Shown: positions 1 through 6,961 of the stretch, piece by piece
Position numbering within the stretch: position 1 is the first letter of the stretch
Layout of the letters: every line of letters begins with the position of its first letter
NCBI GenBank assembly: GCA_934256705.1
Contig: CAKQPF010000071.1
Coordinates: 1-16,883, forward strand
Source of the DNA: an uncultured Prevotella sp.
Lineage (GTDB): Bacteria > Bacteroidota > Bacteroidia > Bacteroidales > Bacteroidaceae
Reading direction: 5' to 3'
DNA length: 16,883 nucleotides
Position numbers and translations under genes: made by a program
The notes under the pieces: generated by a model
Told to the model about the DNA's origin: nothing
The model's input: the letters and a program-made list of their open reading frames with translations, nothing else
The model's database searches: none

Positions 1-57
1 GAACCCATGACCACCAGAGCCACAACCTGGCACTCTACCAACTGAGCTACAAACTCC
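1..57 (-). tRNA. tRNA-His (GUG), partial at window edge
   Basis: On the minus strand a cloverleaf begins at 57 with the extra G(-1) typical of tRNA-His. It has a D arm of GCTC/GAGT type and an anticodon stem CCAGG/TCTGG around the loop TTGTGGC, which gives anticodon GTG. The 3' half of the T arm and the acceptor lie beyond the left edge. It is the last visible member of a six-tRNA minus-strand cluster. Confidence 0.88.
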
Positions 58-61
58 ATAT

Positions 62-133
62 AAACTCCAGATGGATTCGAACCACCACCTCCAGATCTGA
101 AATCTGGCATGCTACCAATTACACCATGGAGTT
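62..133 (-). tRNA. tRNA with anticodon UCA (UGA-reading or undetermined isotype)
   Basis: The minus strand folds into a complete cloverleaf: acceptor AACTCCA/TGGAGTT (7 pairs), D arm GTGT/GCAT, anticodon stem CCAGA/TCTGG, a four-base variable loop, and a T arm with loop TTCGAAT. The seven-base anticodon loop is TTTCAGA, so positions 34-36 read TCA, complementary to the UGA stop codon. The D arm resembles that of the neighbouring tRNA-Gln. The short variable loop and 7-bp acceptor argue against tRNA-Sec. Odd points are G37 (A37 is usual next to A36) and a U at the discriminator position. It could be a functional UGA reader, or a diverged or decaying tRNA-Gln-like copy. The fold is clear; the isotype is not. 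Confidence 0.75.
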
Positions 134-146
134 GTTTTTTAACTTG

Positions 147-217
147 TCGCCCCAGAAGGAATCGAACCTTCGCTAACAGGACCAAAACCCGTTGTGCTAC
201 CATTATACCATAGGGCA
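147..217 (-). tRNA. tRNA-Gln (UUG)
   Basis: Minus-strand cloverleaf with acceptor TGCCCTA/TGGGGCG (with G-U pairs), T loop TTCGATT, and anticodon loop TTTTGGT, which gives anticodon TTG. The discriminator base is A and no CCA is encoded. It lies between tRNA-Ser(UGA) and the UCA tRNA, all in the same orientation. Confidence 0.9.
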
Positions 218-223
218 AGTTTG

Positions 224-309
224 CGGAGGCTAAAGGATTCGAACCTTTGAGACGTTGCCGCCTGCCGGTTTTCAAGACCGGTGCAATAGACCAACTCTGC
301 CAAACCTCC
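224..309 (-). tRNA. tRNA-Ser (UGA)
   Basis: Minus-strand cloverleaf with acceptor GGAGGTT/AGCCTCC, discriminator G, and anticodon stem CCGGT/ACCGG around CTTGAAA (anticodon TGA). The long variable arm is diagnostic of class II serine tRNAs and accounts for the length of about 86 bases. Confidence 0.92.
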
Positions 310-316
310 AATGTTG

Positions 317-391
317 TGACTCGTGAGAGACTCGAACTCCCGACACCGACGTTCGTAGCGTCGTGCTCTGATCCAACTGAGCTAACGAGCC
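317..391 (-). tRNA. tRNA-Arg (ACG)
   Basis: Minus-strand cloverleaf with acceptor GGCTCGT/ACGAGTC, discriminator A, and anticodon stem CGACG/CGTCG around CTACGAA (anticodon ACG, normally edited to ICG). It lies only a few bases from the flanking Ser tRNAs, consistent with one transcript. Confidence 0.93.
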
Positions 392-397
392 AAAGTG

Positions 398-482
398 CGG
401 AAGCAGAAGGATTCGAACCTTCGGAACCTTTCGGTCCGGCACGTTAGCAGTGTGCTGGTTTAAGCCGCTCACCCATACTTCC
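398..482 (-). tRNA. tRNA-Ser (GCU)
   Basis: First tRNA of the cluster in transcription order. Minus-strand acceptor GGAAGTA/TGCTTCC, discriminator G, anticodon loop CTGCTAA (anticodon GCT), and a long class II variable arm. The last pair of the anticodon stem is an A-C mismatch. The 5' end lies about 14 bases downstream of a -7 promoter box. Confidence 0.9.
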
Positions 483-496
483 TTGTTTTGACGATG

Positions 497-504
497 CAAA
501 GGTA
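497..504 (-). promoter_or_regulatory. -7 promoter box for the tRNA cluster
   Basis: On the minus strand this reads TACCTTTG, an exact match to the Bacteroidota -7 consensus TAnnTTTG. It sits about 14 bp upstream of the first tRNA, so the primary transcript would start close to the tRNA 5' end. No clear TTTG -33 element is visible upstream, so the call rests on the -7 box and its position. Confidence 0.6.
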
Positions 505-637
505 GAAAGGGAGAGTGAAGTCTTTTTTCGTAGCAGGAAAAAAGTTTCAAAAAAGTTGTTTTTAGGGCAATTTATAACTAAAAAGTAAAAAAAAAGGAAA
601 TAGAATTGGCATTATAGGAAAATTATAATACTTAGAC

Positions 638-682
638 ATTAAAGAGTCACGAAAGACTAATATACTTTCATGACTCTTTAAT
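638..682 (-). terminator. Hairpin downstream of the TonB-C-like fragment
   Basis: ATTAAAGAGTCA (638-649) pairs with TGACTCTTTAAT (671-682), and an inner GAAAG/CTTTC continues the stem past one mismatch. It lies 25 bp past the stop of the minus-strand fragment ending at 707. There is no long T tract, so it could be a terminator or a 3' stabilising hairpin. Confidence 0.6.
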
Positions 683-706
683 AATTATTATTTATGATAA
701 ATCGAG

Positions 707-1010
707 TTACTTCATTAAAATTGATTTATTATTGCTGCCATAGCCGATAATCTTGACATCTACTTTTGAATGGATTAAAGTTGGTGAACCTTGTATCTTG
801 TATTGGAAGTAGATTGTATCTATTTTCTCTGTTGTGGCTATTTTGAGAGTTTTAACTTCGTCGAATATATCCAATGTTATCTTTTTGAATTTTTTGTTGT
901 CGCAAGCAACCACTCTTTTTTTTACAATATATCCTCGTTGGTCTGTCTTGTATTCAACCGCAACGTATGCTTCCAAATTATTTTTTTGAAACTCAATAGG
1001 ATATTTACAC
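707..1010 (-). pseudogene. 5'-truncated TonB C-terminal-like fragment
   Basis: The frame is open from about 1011 down to the TAA at 707, roughly 100 residues, and an in-frame stop closes it just upstream. There is no ATG near the start; the first TTG is at 976. The beginning (YPIEFQKNNLEAYVAVEYKT) has the look of the C-terminal domain of TonB-family energy transducers: a proline-preceded helix, then a strand of the 'GxVxVxFxVdxdG' kind, then RVVAC. The rest is less recognisable. TonB-domain proteins normally carry an N-terminal membrane anchor, which is missing here. It faces away from a SIR2-like gene that is also missing its N-terminus, so both seem to have been cut by one event near 1010. 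The family call is by eye and moderate. Expression is doubtful because no start codon or promoter is visible. Confidence 0.45.
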
Positions 1011-1673
1011 TTTTATCCCTTCCAGACGGAGGAGGAATATTGGGCTTGCTGGGCTCGCCACATCGACTTTATCCGTTTTCGGAATGTAGCGCCCCTGTAT
1101 CAGCAGCTTTTCAAGCTTGTGAAACAGAAGGATTATTTTGTCATTACGACCAATGTTGACGGGCAGTTCAGGAAGGCTGGATTTGACGAAGACCGCCTCT
1201 TCGAGGTGCAGGGCGACTATGCTTATCTGCAATGTGCCAAAGGTTGCCACGACACATTATATGATAATGAGGAGCTGGTGAAGCGGATGGTGAACGCTAC
1301 GGAAGACTGCAGGATTCCGTCTTCGCTGGTGCCGCATTGTCCGATAGACGGAGAGAAGATGGCAGTGCATGTGAGATGCGATGAATACTTCGTAGAAGAC
1401 GAAAGCTGGCAGGCTGCCTCTGAGCGTTACTGCCAGTTTTTGGAATATGCCAGGGAGAAGCGGACGGTATTGCTGGAACTGGGTGTGGGATTCAACACGC
1501 CCTCCATCATCCGCTTTCCGTTCGAAAGGATGGCTGCGTCGTGGAAGGACACGCATCTGGTGAGAATCAACCAGGAGAACACCCAGTCCATGCTTGACAA
1601 TTCACACACCATTGCTATCAGAAAAGATATTTCAGAAGTGCTATTACATTTTTTCAACGTCAAAAGCAATTAA
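990..1673 (+). pseudogene. 5'-truncated SIR2-family protein
   Basis: The frame is open from 990 (in-frame TGA at 987) to TAA at 1673. Homology appears to begin at about 1011 with FYPFQTEEEYW and continues through DYFVITTNVDGQFRKAGFD, FEVQGDYAYLQC, a degenerate second zinc motif (HCPIDG where HCPxCG is usual), and LLELGVGFNTPSIIRFPFE. This is the layout of the bacterial SIR2-like (NAD-dependent deacylase-type) proteins of roughly 270-290 residues common in Bacteroidota. The N-terminal Rossmann segment with the GAGxS NAD-binding motif is absent and not present in any upstream frame, so the product should be inactive. The longest product with a usable start begins at GTG 1119 (184 aa), inside the domain. 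Loss of a zinc cysteine supports decay. Confidence 0.7.
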
Positions 1674-1679
1674 TAATTG

Positions 1680-1721
1680 AAGGGGGGGGGAGTTTACTCA
1701 TCACGAGCAAACTCCCCCCTT
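1680..1721 (+). terminator. G/C-rich hairpin after the SIR2 fragment
   Basis: A run of nine G followed by AGTTT (1682-1695) pairs with AAACTCCCCCCTT (1709-1721), giving a stem of about 13 bp with a 13-nt loop. It begins seven bases after the stop at 1673. No T tract follows, so termination strength is uncertain. Confidence 0.5.
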
Positions 1722-1750
1722 GATGTATATGGGTACATGTATTCATGAAT

Positions 1751-1783
1751 CCGGTCATTTCCGGTCAAGGCCATTTCCGGTCA
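1751..1783. repeat. Short direct repeats CCGGTCA
   Basis: CCGGTCA occurs at 1751, 1761 and 1777, twice as part of ATTTCCGGTCA. It lies in the gene-free stretch between the SIR2 fragment and the GNAT-AKR gene. It may be a protein-binding site cluster or slippage; nothing further supports a role. Confidence 0.35.
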
Positions 1784-1897
1784 TTAAGGATTTTCGGTTT
1801 TTCAAAAATATCCCCCTATCTTATAAAATAAGGTTAAATCAAGATTATGCAAAAAAATAAAATCCATCCCAACAATCACTTTTCTGAATATTTTTTG

Positions 1898-1905
1898 TAT
1901 TTTTG
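1898..1905 (+). promoter_or_regulatory. -7 promoter box for the GNAT-AKR gene
   Basis: TATTTTTG matches the Bacteroidota -7 consensus TAnnTTTG. It would place a transcription start near 1912 and leave an untranslated leader of about 75 bases before ATG 1987. A clear -33 TTTG is not visible. Confidence 0.45.
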
Positions 1906-1986
1906 CAGATATATTGTGCCGATATGAGAGTTGAGCATGGCTTATCCTCCTGGATTACAGGCGCATAATTATCAAATGATTGGAAT

Positions 1987-3384
1987 ATGAATCAAATGGA
2001 AACAGAAAGAATTTTACTTCGCCATTGGCAGGAATCTGATGCAGAGACGCTCTTCAAGTACGCCTCCGACCCTGACGTGGGACCACGTGCGGGATGGCCG
2101 GCGCATAAGTCTGTGGAAGAAAGCAGGGAGATTATCCGGACATACTTCCATAATGACACGACATGGGCGATTGTGCTGAAAGAGACTGGCGAGGCTATCG
2201 GCTGCATCGGCTACTACACCCATGAAGCCAGCAACATCCCAATCGGAGAAAACGACTGCGAGGTGGGCTACTGGGTAGGGAAAACCTTTTGGAACAGAGG
2301 AATCTGCACAGAAGCCTTGAAGATGATGCTCAACTACTGCATCCACGAGAAGCACTTCGAAAACATCTGGGCAGACCACTTCACAGGAAATCCTGCATCG
2401 GGAAAGGTCATGGAGAAATGCGGATTCTCTGACACCGGAATGCTGAACCAATGCAGCCTACTCGTGGGAGGCGACAAGGATATGGTAAAGGTGTTTAAGT
2501 ACAACATTAAAACTTATCAGATTATGAAGAAGATAAAATTAAGCAATGGCGTGGAAATGCCGCAACTGGGTTATGGCGTTTATCAGGTGGAACCTGATGA
2601 GTGTGAGCGCTGCGTGCTGGATGCTCTCAGCGTGGGCTATCGGATGATAGATACTGCACAGGCTTATCTCAACGAGGAAGCCGTGGGCAACGCATGGAAG
2701 AAGAGCGGCATCAGCCGTGACGAGATTTTCCTCGTCTCCAAGGTCTGGCATTCCAACTATGGCGAGGGACAGACCATGAAGAGCATCGACGAGAGTCTGC
2801 GCAAACTGCAGACCGACTACATCGACCTGATGCTCCTCCACCAGCCTTACTGCGACCGCTACGGTGCCTATCGTGACTTGGAAAAAGCTTACAAGGCAGG
2901 AAAGGTTCGTGCCATCGGAGTGAGCAATTTCTTCCCTGATCATCTTATAGACCTGGCTTCCAATATGGAGATTGCACCGATGGTGAACCAGATGGAGACG
3001 CACGTGTTCAACCAGCAGCACGAGACCCGCAAATCCATGGATGAGTTGGGCACCAAACTCATGGCGTGGGCTCCGTTGGCAGAAGGTCAGAACGGACTGT
3101 TCACCAACCCTACCCTCACCCGGATTGGCGAGAAATACGGCAAGACTGCCGCACAAGTAGCCTTGCGCTGGCTGCTGCAGAGCGACGTGATCATCATCCC
3201 GAAGACCATTCACAAGGAGCGAATGCAGGAGAATCTGAGTCTCTTCGACTTCGAACTCGATGCAGACGACATGCAGGCGATTGCCAAGCTCGACACCGCC
3301 CACAGTCTCTTCCTCGACCATCATAGCGGAGAAACGACCAAGCAGTTTATGGAGTGGAGAGCTGTGGTGAAACCTACAGAATAA
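1987..3384 (+). CDS. GNAT acetyltransferase fused to aldo/keto reductase
   Basis: A 465-residue protein with two complete enzymes in one frame. Residues 1-175 are a RimJ/RimL-type GNAT N-acetyltransferase with TERILLRHW at the start, the acetyl-CoA loop WNRGICTEA (102-110), and NPASGKVMEKCGF. Residues 180-465 are an aldo/keto reductase of the diketogluconate-reductase-like group: the start MKKIKLSNGVEMPQLGYGVY, catalytic Asp222, Tyr227, Lys252 and His285, GVSNF, and the NADPH-binding IIPKT segment. Residue 180 is itself a methionine (ATG 2524) at the normal AKR N-terminus, and the linker KTYQI is very short. So this may be a genuine fusion, or two adjacent genes joined by loss of the GNAT stop. 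AKRs reduce carbonyls to alcohols in the cytosol; the substrates of both halves are unknown. Internal initiation at 2524 could still give a free AKR. Confidence 0.88.
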   Translation: MNQMETERILLRHWQESDAETLFKYASDPDVGPRAGWPAHKSVEESREIIRTYFHNDTTWAIVLKETGEAIGCIGYYTHEASNIPIGENDCEVGYWVGKTFWNRGICTEALKMMLNYCIHEKHFENIWADHFTGNPASGKVMEKCGFSDTGMLNQCSLLVGGDKDMVKVFKYNIKTYQIMKKIKLSNGVEMPQLGYGVYQVEPDECERCVLDALSVGYRMIDTAQAYLNEEAVGNAWKKSGISRDEIFLVSKVWHSNYGEGQTMKSIDESLRKLQTDYIDLMLLHQPYCDRYGAYRDLEKAYKAGKVRAIGVSNFFPDHLIDLASNMEIAPMVNQMETHVFNQQHETRKSMDELGTKLMAWAPLAEGQNGLFTNPTLTRIGEKYGKTAAQVALRWLLQSDVIIIPKTIHKERMQENLSLFDFELDADDMQAIAKLDTAHSLFLDHHSGETTKQFMEWRAVVKPTE

Positions 3385-3386
3385 TC

Positions 3387-3599
3387 ATGACACAAGATAC
3401 TTCTACATATTACGTCTGGATAGGTGGCTCATGTGATTATGGACTTGATTTTCCAATGCATCGAAGAAAAGAAAAGGCACAAATCAGTCGGAGTCAAGAT
3501 TGTGCAATATCACAAAGCCCATTGCTGATAGAGACCCATGACATGACTACGGAAGCCATGGCAAAGACAAGGAAGGAGTTTCATCAGAAGCCGCAATAG
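3387..3599 (+). CDS. Small hypothetical ORF
   Basis: A 70-residue ORF whose ATG lies two bases after the TAA of the GNAT-AKR gene; an alternative start at 3354 overlaps that gene. The product begins MTQDTSTYYVWIGG and is rich in Lys, Arg, Ser and Thr, with no signal peptide or membrane segment and no family I recognise. The tight spacing suggests translation from the same message, but it could also be the remnant of a larger gene or chance. Low confidence that it is a real gene. Confidence 0.3.
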   Translation: MTQDTSTYYVWIGGSCDYGLDFPMHRRKEKAQISRSQDCAISQSPLLIETHDMTTEAMAKTRKEFHQKPQ

Positions 3600-3703
3600 A
3601 ATTTCTCTTTAAACTTTCAGGCACGATTTGCGTCTAATTCTTAGATGATGGCGTTTAAGCATCCATCGCTTTTTAGGTATTATAAAATCTTAATTTGTAG
3701 CTT

Positions 3704-4150
3704 ATGAAAAGAATTTTTAGCATTTTGATGATTACCATTTGCTGCATGGTCTCATGCAATATGGTGGCTAATGCGGACAACGACAAGCCTATCTCAGTAA
3801 AAGAACTTCCTGCCAAGGTCCAAACCTTGCTCAGCCAACATTTCAATGGTCAAAAGGTGATGCTTGTAACGATTGAGTCCGGCATTGTCAGCAGAAGCTA
3901 TGACGTAGTACTGCAGAATGGCACGAAGCTGGAGTTCGACAAAAAAGGAAATCTTACAGAGATAGACTGCAAGCGGGGAATCGTGCCAGCCAAGCTGATT
4001 CCGCAAGCCATCAAGAACTACCTGAAGGACAATTATCCGGGACAGTCTGTGAAAAAGATTGAAATGAACAAGAATGAATACGAAGTGGAACTGGCTAACG
4101 GATTGGATTTGACCTTCAACAAGCATTTCCGATTGATAGACATTGACTGA
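3704..4150 (+). CDS. Exported PepSY-like (DUF2874-type) protein
   Basis: A 148-residue protein with a signal peptide (basic MKR, hydrophobic core to about residue 20) that ends in either ANA|D for signal peptidase I or a weak lipobox MVSC. The mature part holds two similar halves: 'ISVKELPAKVQTLLSQHF ... YDVVLQNGTKLEFDKKGNLTEID', then 'PAKLIPQAIKNYLKDNYPG ... YEVELANGLDLTFNKHFRLIDID'. This two-copy 'LP..i...l...fpg ... y.v.l..G..l.Fd..G.w..i' pattern is that of Bacteroidota PepSY-like periplasmic proteins, whose function is not established (possibly protease inhibition or ligand binding). A bidirectional terminator follows at 4215. Confidence 0.8.
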   Translation: MKRIFSILMITICCMVSCNMVANADNDKPISVKELPAKVQTLLSQHFNGQKVMLVTIESGIVSRSYDVVLQNGTKLEFDKKGNLTEIDCKRGIVPAKLIPQAIKNYLKDNYPGQSVKKIEMNKNEYEVELANGLDLTFNKHFRLIDID

Positions 4151-4214
4151 CCGGAAAGGCAATCGACATTGACTGGCAAGTCATTCGATATTCCCTGACC
4201 AACAGAAACAAACA

Positions 4215-4270
4215 AAACCGACTGACTATAAGCTCATCGCTTCAAATCAGTCGGTTTCGTTGTTTTTTAG
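4215..4270. terminator. Bidirectional rho-independent terminator
   Basis: AAACCGACTGA (4215-4225) pairs with TCAGTCGGTTT (4247-4257), an 11-bp stem. On the plus strand it is followed by CGTTGTTTTTT, and on the minus strand by TTGTTTG. It lies between the convergent PepSY-like gene (plus) and the HMA gene (minus) and can serve both. Confidence 0.8.
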
Positions 4271-4356
4271 GATTCTGCTGAAAAAAAATGAGGATTGGCA
4301 ATTGCTGACTGAATCTGCGCTTTGCCTCCTTTTTTTTTTAGGATCAAGAGTAGTTT

Positions 4357-4686
4357 TTACATCAAGTCACATTTCTCCTCGGTATTCTTCACGACCTTCT
4401 CGCCTGCTTTCAGAATACGAGCTTTGTAGCCGAACTTTTCGAAGCCCTTCTGAAGCTTCTCGGGAGTGGTCTTGTCGGCATCGTATTTTACGGTAACCGT
4501 CTGGTTAGGGACCGAAGTCTCTATACTCTTGATACCCTTCTCGAAACGGAGGTTGCTCTTGATCTTGTTCTCACAAGCCGCACAGTGCATCTGTGGGGTT
4601 GTGGTGAACACTACGGTCTTGATGTCCTTGGCAAAGCTTACCATTGCCACCATCATCATTGTGAAAATTACTAAAATCTTTTTCAT
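4357..4686 (-). CDS. Exported heavy-metal-associated (HMA) domain protein
   Basis: A 109-residue protein with a signal peptide (MKKILVIFTMMMVAMVSFAK), then an HMA fold. The metal-binding motif is M33-H-C-A-A-C38 (MxCxxC), followed by KGIKSIETSVPNQTVTVKYD, the usual strand-helix-strand layout, and a short Lys-rich tail ending CDLM. The family binds soft metal ions, usually Cu(I), through the two cysteines. With a signal peptide this copy should act in the periplasm or at the membrane. Its start lies 39 bases after the stop of the TonB-dependent receptor, so it is likely the last gene of that operon. Metal identity is inferred from the family only. Confidence 0.88.
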   Translation of the reverse strand: MKKILVIFTMMMVAMVSFAKDIKTVVFTTTPQMHCAACENKIKSNLRFEKGIKSIETSVPNQTVTVKYDADKTTPEKLQKGFEKFGYKARILKAGEKVVKNTEEKCDLM

Positions 4687-4725
4687 ACTCTTATATTTTT
4701 AAAATTGAATCTTATACTTTCAAAA

Positions 4726-6876
4726 TTAAATTTTCACTCTTACGCCAGCATAGAACATCCGTCCCTCTACAGGTCCCCAGACCAGAGTGGGCTCGAAAAC
4801 CCTGCCCCATGGATGAGCGGCACCATAGATGGGAGTCTTCTGCTTGAAGCCTGTCAGGTTCTCACCTCCTACATAGATGCTCCAATGGCGAAACCATCGG
4901 GTAATCTGCGCACTCACTTGCTCGAAGCTATGGAAACGTGGAGACCATGACTGGCTTCCATCCGCCAACCGGTAAGGCTCCGGATTCCTGCCTCCACCAT
5001 TCAACTGCACGGTGGCGTCAAACTGCCACAACGCCAATGAAGTCTTATAGGAAGCCGTGAAAAGGGCTTTGTACTTACTTGTCAATGGCTTCTCCTTCAG
5101 CTCATTCTCAATTCCGTATGAACATTTCACATCATTCAGACGATAAGCCGCCGTAATCTCCAGACCCTTGAGCAAAGGATAGGAAGCATCAATCTGGAAG
5201 GTGTGAGAATAAGACTTGCCCTGCAGGTTGCCGATCAAGATGTAGCCGCTATTACAATCGTAATCCACCACTGCCTGATTCTTGAAGTCGGTATAGTAAT
5301 ACTCGGCATTCAGCTTCAAGGTCTTGGAAAACAGCGGGATATAGAAAGCAGTGCTCACACCATAGTTCCAAGCCTCCTCCTGCCTCAAACCATCGCCGGC
5401 AATCTGAAGTTCTCTTCCACTTGCCAGCAGATAGTTGTACTCCGCCAGACCGAATACCGTGCGATAGCCCTTGCCTGCCGACAAGCGGATGCTGATGGCA
5501 TCGACAGGCGAATACTTCACATGGAAACGAGGTGTAAAGAAATTACCATAGATGGAGCTATGGTCGAAACGCGCACCTGCCATCGCCGTCAACTTCGTGC
5601 CTAACGTATAGGTGTATTGGGCGTATGCTCCAGGGGTTGTCTCCTTCTCGTTCAGTCGCTGCATCTCGGACCTGATATAAGGATGATTACCCCCTGTTGG
5701 AGCATAGGGAGTGACATTTACATTCGTGCGCTGTCCCAGATAATCATGGTTCACGCTCACCCCCACGGAGAGATTGTGCTGCTGGGTAAAGTTCGTCTCA
5801 AACATCAGTGAGCCATAGAGATTCTTCTCGTTGAGGTCGTAGAGCTTGTTGCCATACTGCGCATCCAACTGGTGCATCGAAGCCGAAGACATCAGGGCGA
5901 TGTTCGTGCCGTGCTCACGATTCAGGATGAAAGCATGCTTCATGTAGCCCTCATATCGGTTGGTATGGAGCTTGATACGGAAGAGCCCCTGAGAATCGGA
6001 AGATGAATCAGAAACATGAGAGTTCAGATGTTCTTCGTCCTGTCCGCTCGTTCTGATTTCCTTCAAAGCCCCTACTCCACCATGAAAGATGTATTTCTCC
6101 CCCTTATACACCCAGCGGTTCTGCAGATTATACTGTTCCCTGCCCGGCATGTCGAAGAAGCCATCACCATTGTCATCATGATTTTTCAGGATATTCTCAT
6201 GATGAAGCAGAATCTCCGTAGCCCACTTGTCCGATAGATGCACATTGGCATCGGCATTCGCCTCTACCCTGCTCTTCGTATCGCCAAAGAGATTCACCTC
6301 CACCTGCTGCTCATCCTCAGGCTGCAGGTAATCCACGTTGATCTGACCTGTAATCGACTCGTAGCCGTTCTTCACCGAAGCACTTCCCTTTGACACCTGA
6401 ATGCCTTTCATCCAAGGTCCAGGCACATACCCCAGGGCGTATGGGATGGCGGCACCACGGTAATTAGGGAGATTCTCGGTCAGCATCTGTACGTAAGTGC
6501 CCGAAAGACCGAGCAGTTTGATCTGCCGGGCTCCTGTTGTCGCATCATTATAAGCCACATCCACCGATGGATTGGTGGTGAAGCTCTCGCCCAGGTTGCA
6601 GCAGGCTGCCTTGAAGAGCTCCTCCTTGTTCACGGCAATGCCATTCATAGCCCCAGCCAGTCGGGAAGTTCCCGCCTTGCGGGCTACAATCTCAACCTCC
6701 TTCAACTCCTCGTCCTTGAAGATGGAATCTGCCGAACTGACTGAATCTCCAGGAACCTTATCCTGCAGCAGTGCATCAATTCCCACCTTCTCATTATTAC
6801 CATAACCATAAACTTCAGCACCGGCAAACAACAGGGCGCTGAACATTAAATATTTAGAATACATTATTTTAGCCAT
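4726..6876 (-). CDS. TonB-dependent outer-membrane receptor (metal-linked context)
   Basis: A 716-residue receptor: signal peptide up to about residue 24, a TonB-box-like ELKEVEIVAR at 57-66, a plug domain at about 70-185 (PSVDVAY, IKLLGLSGTYVQML, GSASVKNGYESITGQINV), then a beta-barrel ending in the aromatic/charged strand AGVRVKI. An EF-hand-like loop DDNGDGFFD occurs in the first third of the barrel, as in many Bacteroidota receptors. There is no N-terminal CarboxypepD-like domain and no SusD partner, so it is not a SusC glycan porin. Its neighbours, an HMA protein downstream and a Cys/His-rich HYC_CC_PP-like protein upstream, point to a metal or metallophore substrate, possibly copper. 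The start could be M1 (6876) or M5 (6864). A -7 box and a 16-bp palindrome lie just upstream. Confidence 0.92.
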   Translation of the reverse strand: MAKIMYSKYLMFSALLFAGAEVYGYGNNEKVGIDALLQDKVPGDSVSSADSIFKDEELKEVEIVARKAGTSRLAGAMNGIAVNKEELFKAACCNLGESFTTNPSVDVAYNDATTGARQIKLLGLSGTYVQMLTENLPNYRGAAIPYALGYVPGPWMKGIQVSKGSASVKNGYESITGQINVDYLQPEDEQQVEVNLFGDTKSRVEANADANVHLSDKWATEILLHHENILKNHDDNGDGFFDMPGREQYNLQNRWVYKGEKYIFHGGVGALKEIRTSGQDEEHLNSHVSDSSSDSQGLFRIKLHTNRYEGYMKHAFILNREHGTNIALMSSASMHQLDAQYGNKLYDLNEKNLYGSLMFETNFTQQHNLSVGVSVNHDYLGQRTNVNVTPYAPTGGNHPYIRSEMQRLNEKETTPGAYAQYTYTLGTKLTAMAGARFDHSSIYGNFFTPRFHVKYSPVDAISIRLSAGKGYRTVFGLAEYNYLLASGRELQIAGDGLRQEEAWNYGVSTAFYIPLFSKTLKLNAEYYYTDFKNQAVVDYDCNSGYILIGNLQGKSYSHTFQIDASYPLLKGLEITAAYRLNDVKCSYGIENELKEKPLTSKYKALFTASYKTSLALWQFDATVQLNGGGRNPEPYRLADGSQSWSPRFHSFEQVSAQITRWFRHWSIYVGGENLTGFKQKTPIYGAAHPWGRVFEPTLVWGPVEGRMFYAGVRVKI

Positions 6877-6914
6877 ATATAATTATTTGATTTTTTGTAT
6901 AACAATTCCGGCCG

Positions 6915-6922
6915 CAAAAGTA
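6915..6922 (-). promoter_or_regulatory. -7 promoter box for the TonB-dependent receptor
   Basis: On the minus strand this reads TACTTTTG, an exact TAnnTTTG match. A TTG lies 17 bases upstream, adjacent to the palindrome at 6940-6955. Transcription would start near 6908, about 30-45 bases before the receptor start. Confidence 0.6.
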
Positions 6923-6939
6923 CAAAAAATCTTTTGCAA

Positions 6940-6955
6940 CCTATTTGCAAATAGG
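6940..6955. promoter_or_regulatory. Perfect 16-bp palindrome, candidate operator
   Basis: CCTATTTGCAAATAGG is identical to its reverse complement, with no loop, as expected for a site bound by a dimeric regulator rather than an RNA hairpin. It is centred about 29 bp upstream of the receptor -7 box, over the -33 region, in the 85-bp gap between the HYC_CC_PP-like gene and the receptor. The regulator is not in the window. Confidence 0.55.
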
Positions 6956-6961
6956 GTAAAA

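Noticed and set aside
62..133. Selenocysteine tRNA
   Set aside because: The acceptor stem has only seven pairs and the variable loop is four bases; tRNA-Sec has an extended acceptor and a long variable arm. No selA/selB/selD genes are in the window.
791..1159. 122-residue plus-strand ORF across the junction
   Set aside because: It is antisense to the TonB-C-like fragment and out of frame with the SIR2 fragment; Phe/Cys-rich with no domain.
4726..6876. SusC-type glycan porin
   Set aside because: At 716 residues it is far shorter than SusC proteins, has no N-terminal carboxypeptidase-like domain, and no susD follows; its neighbours are metal-related.
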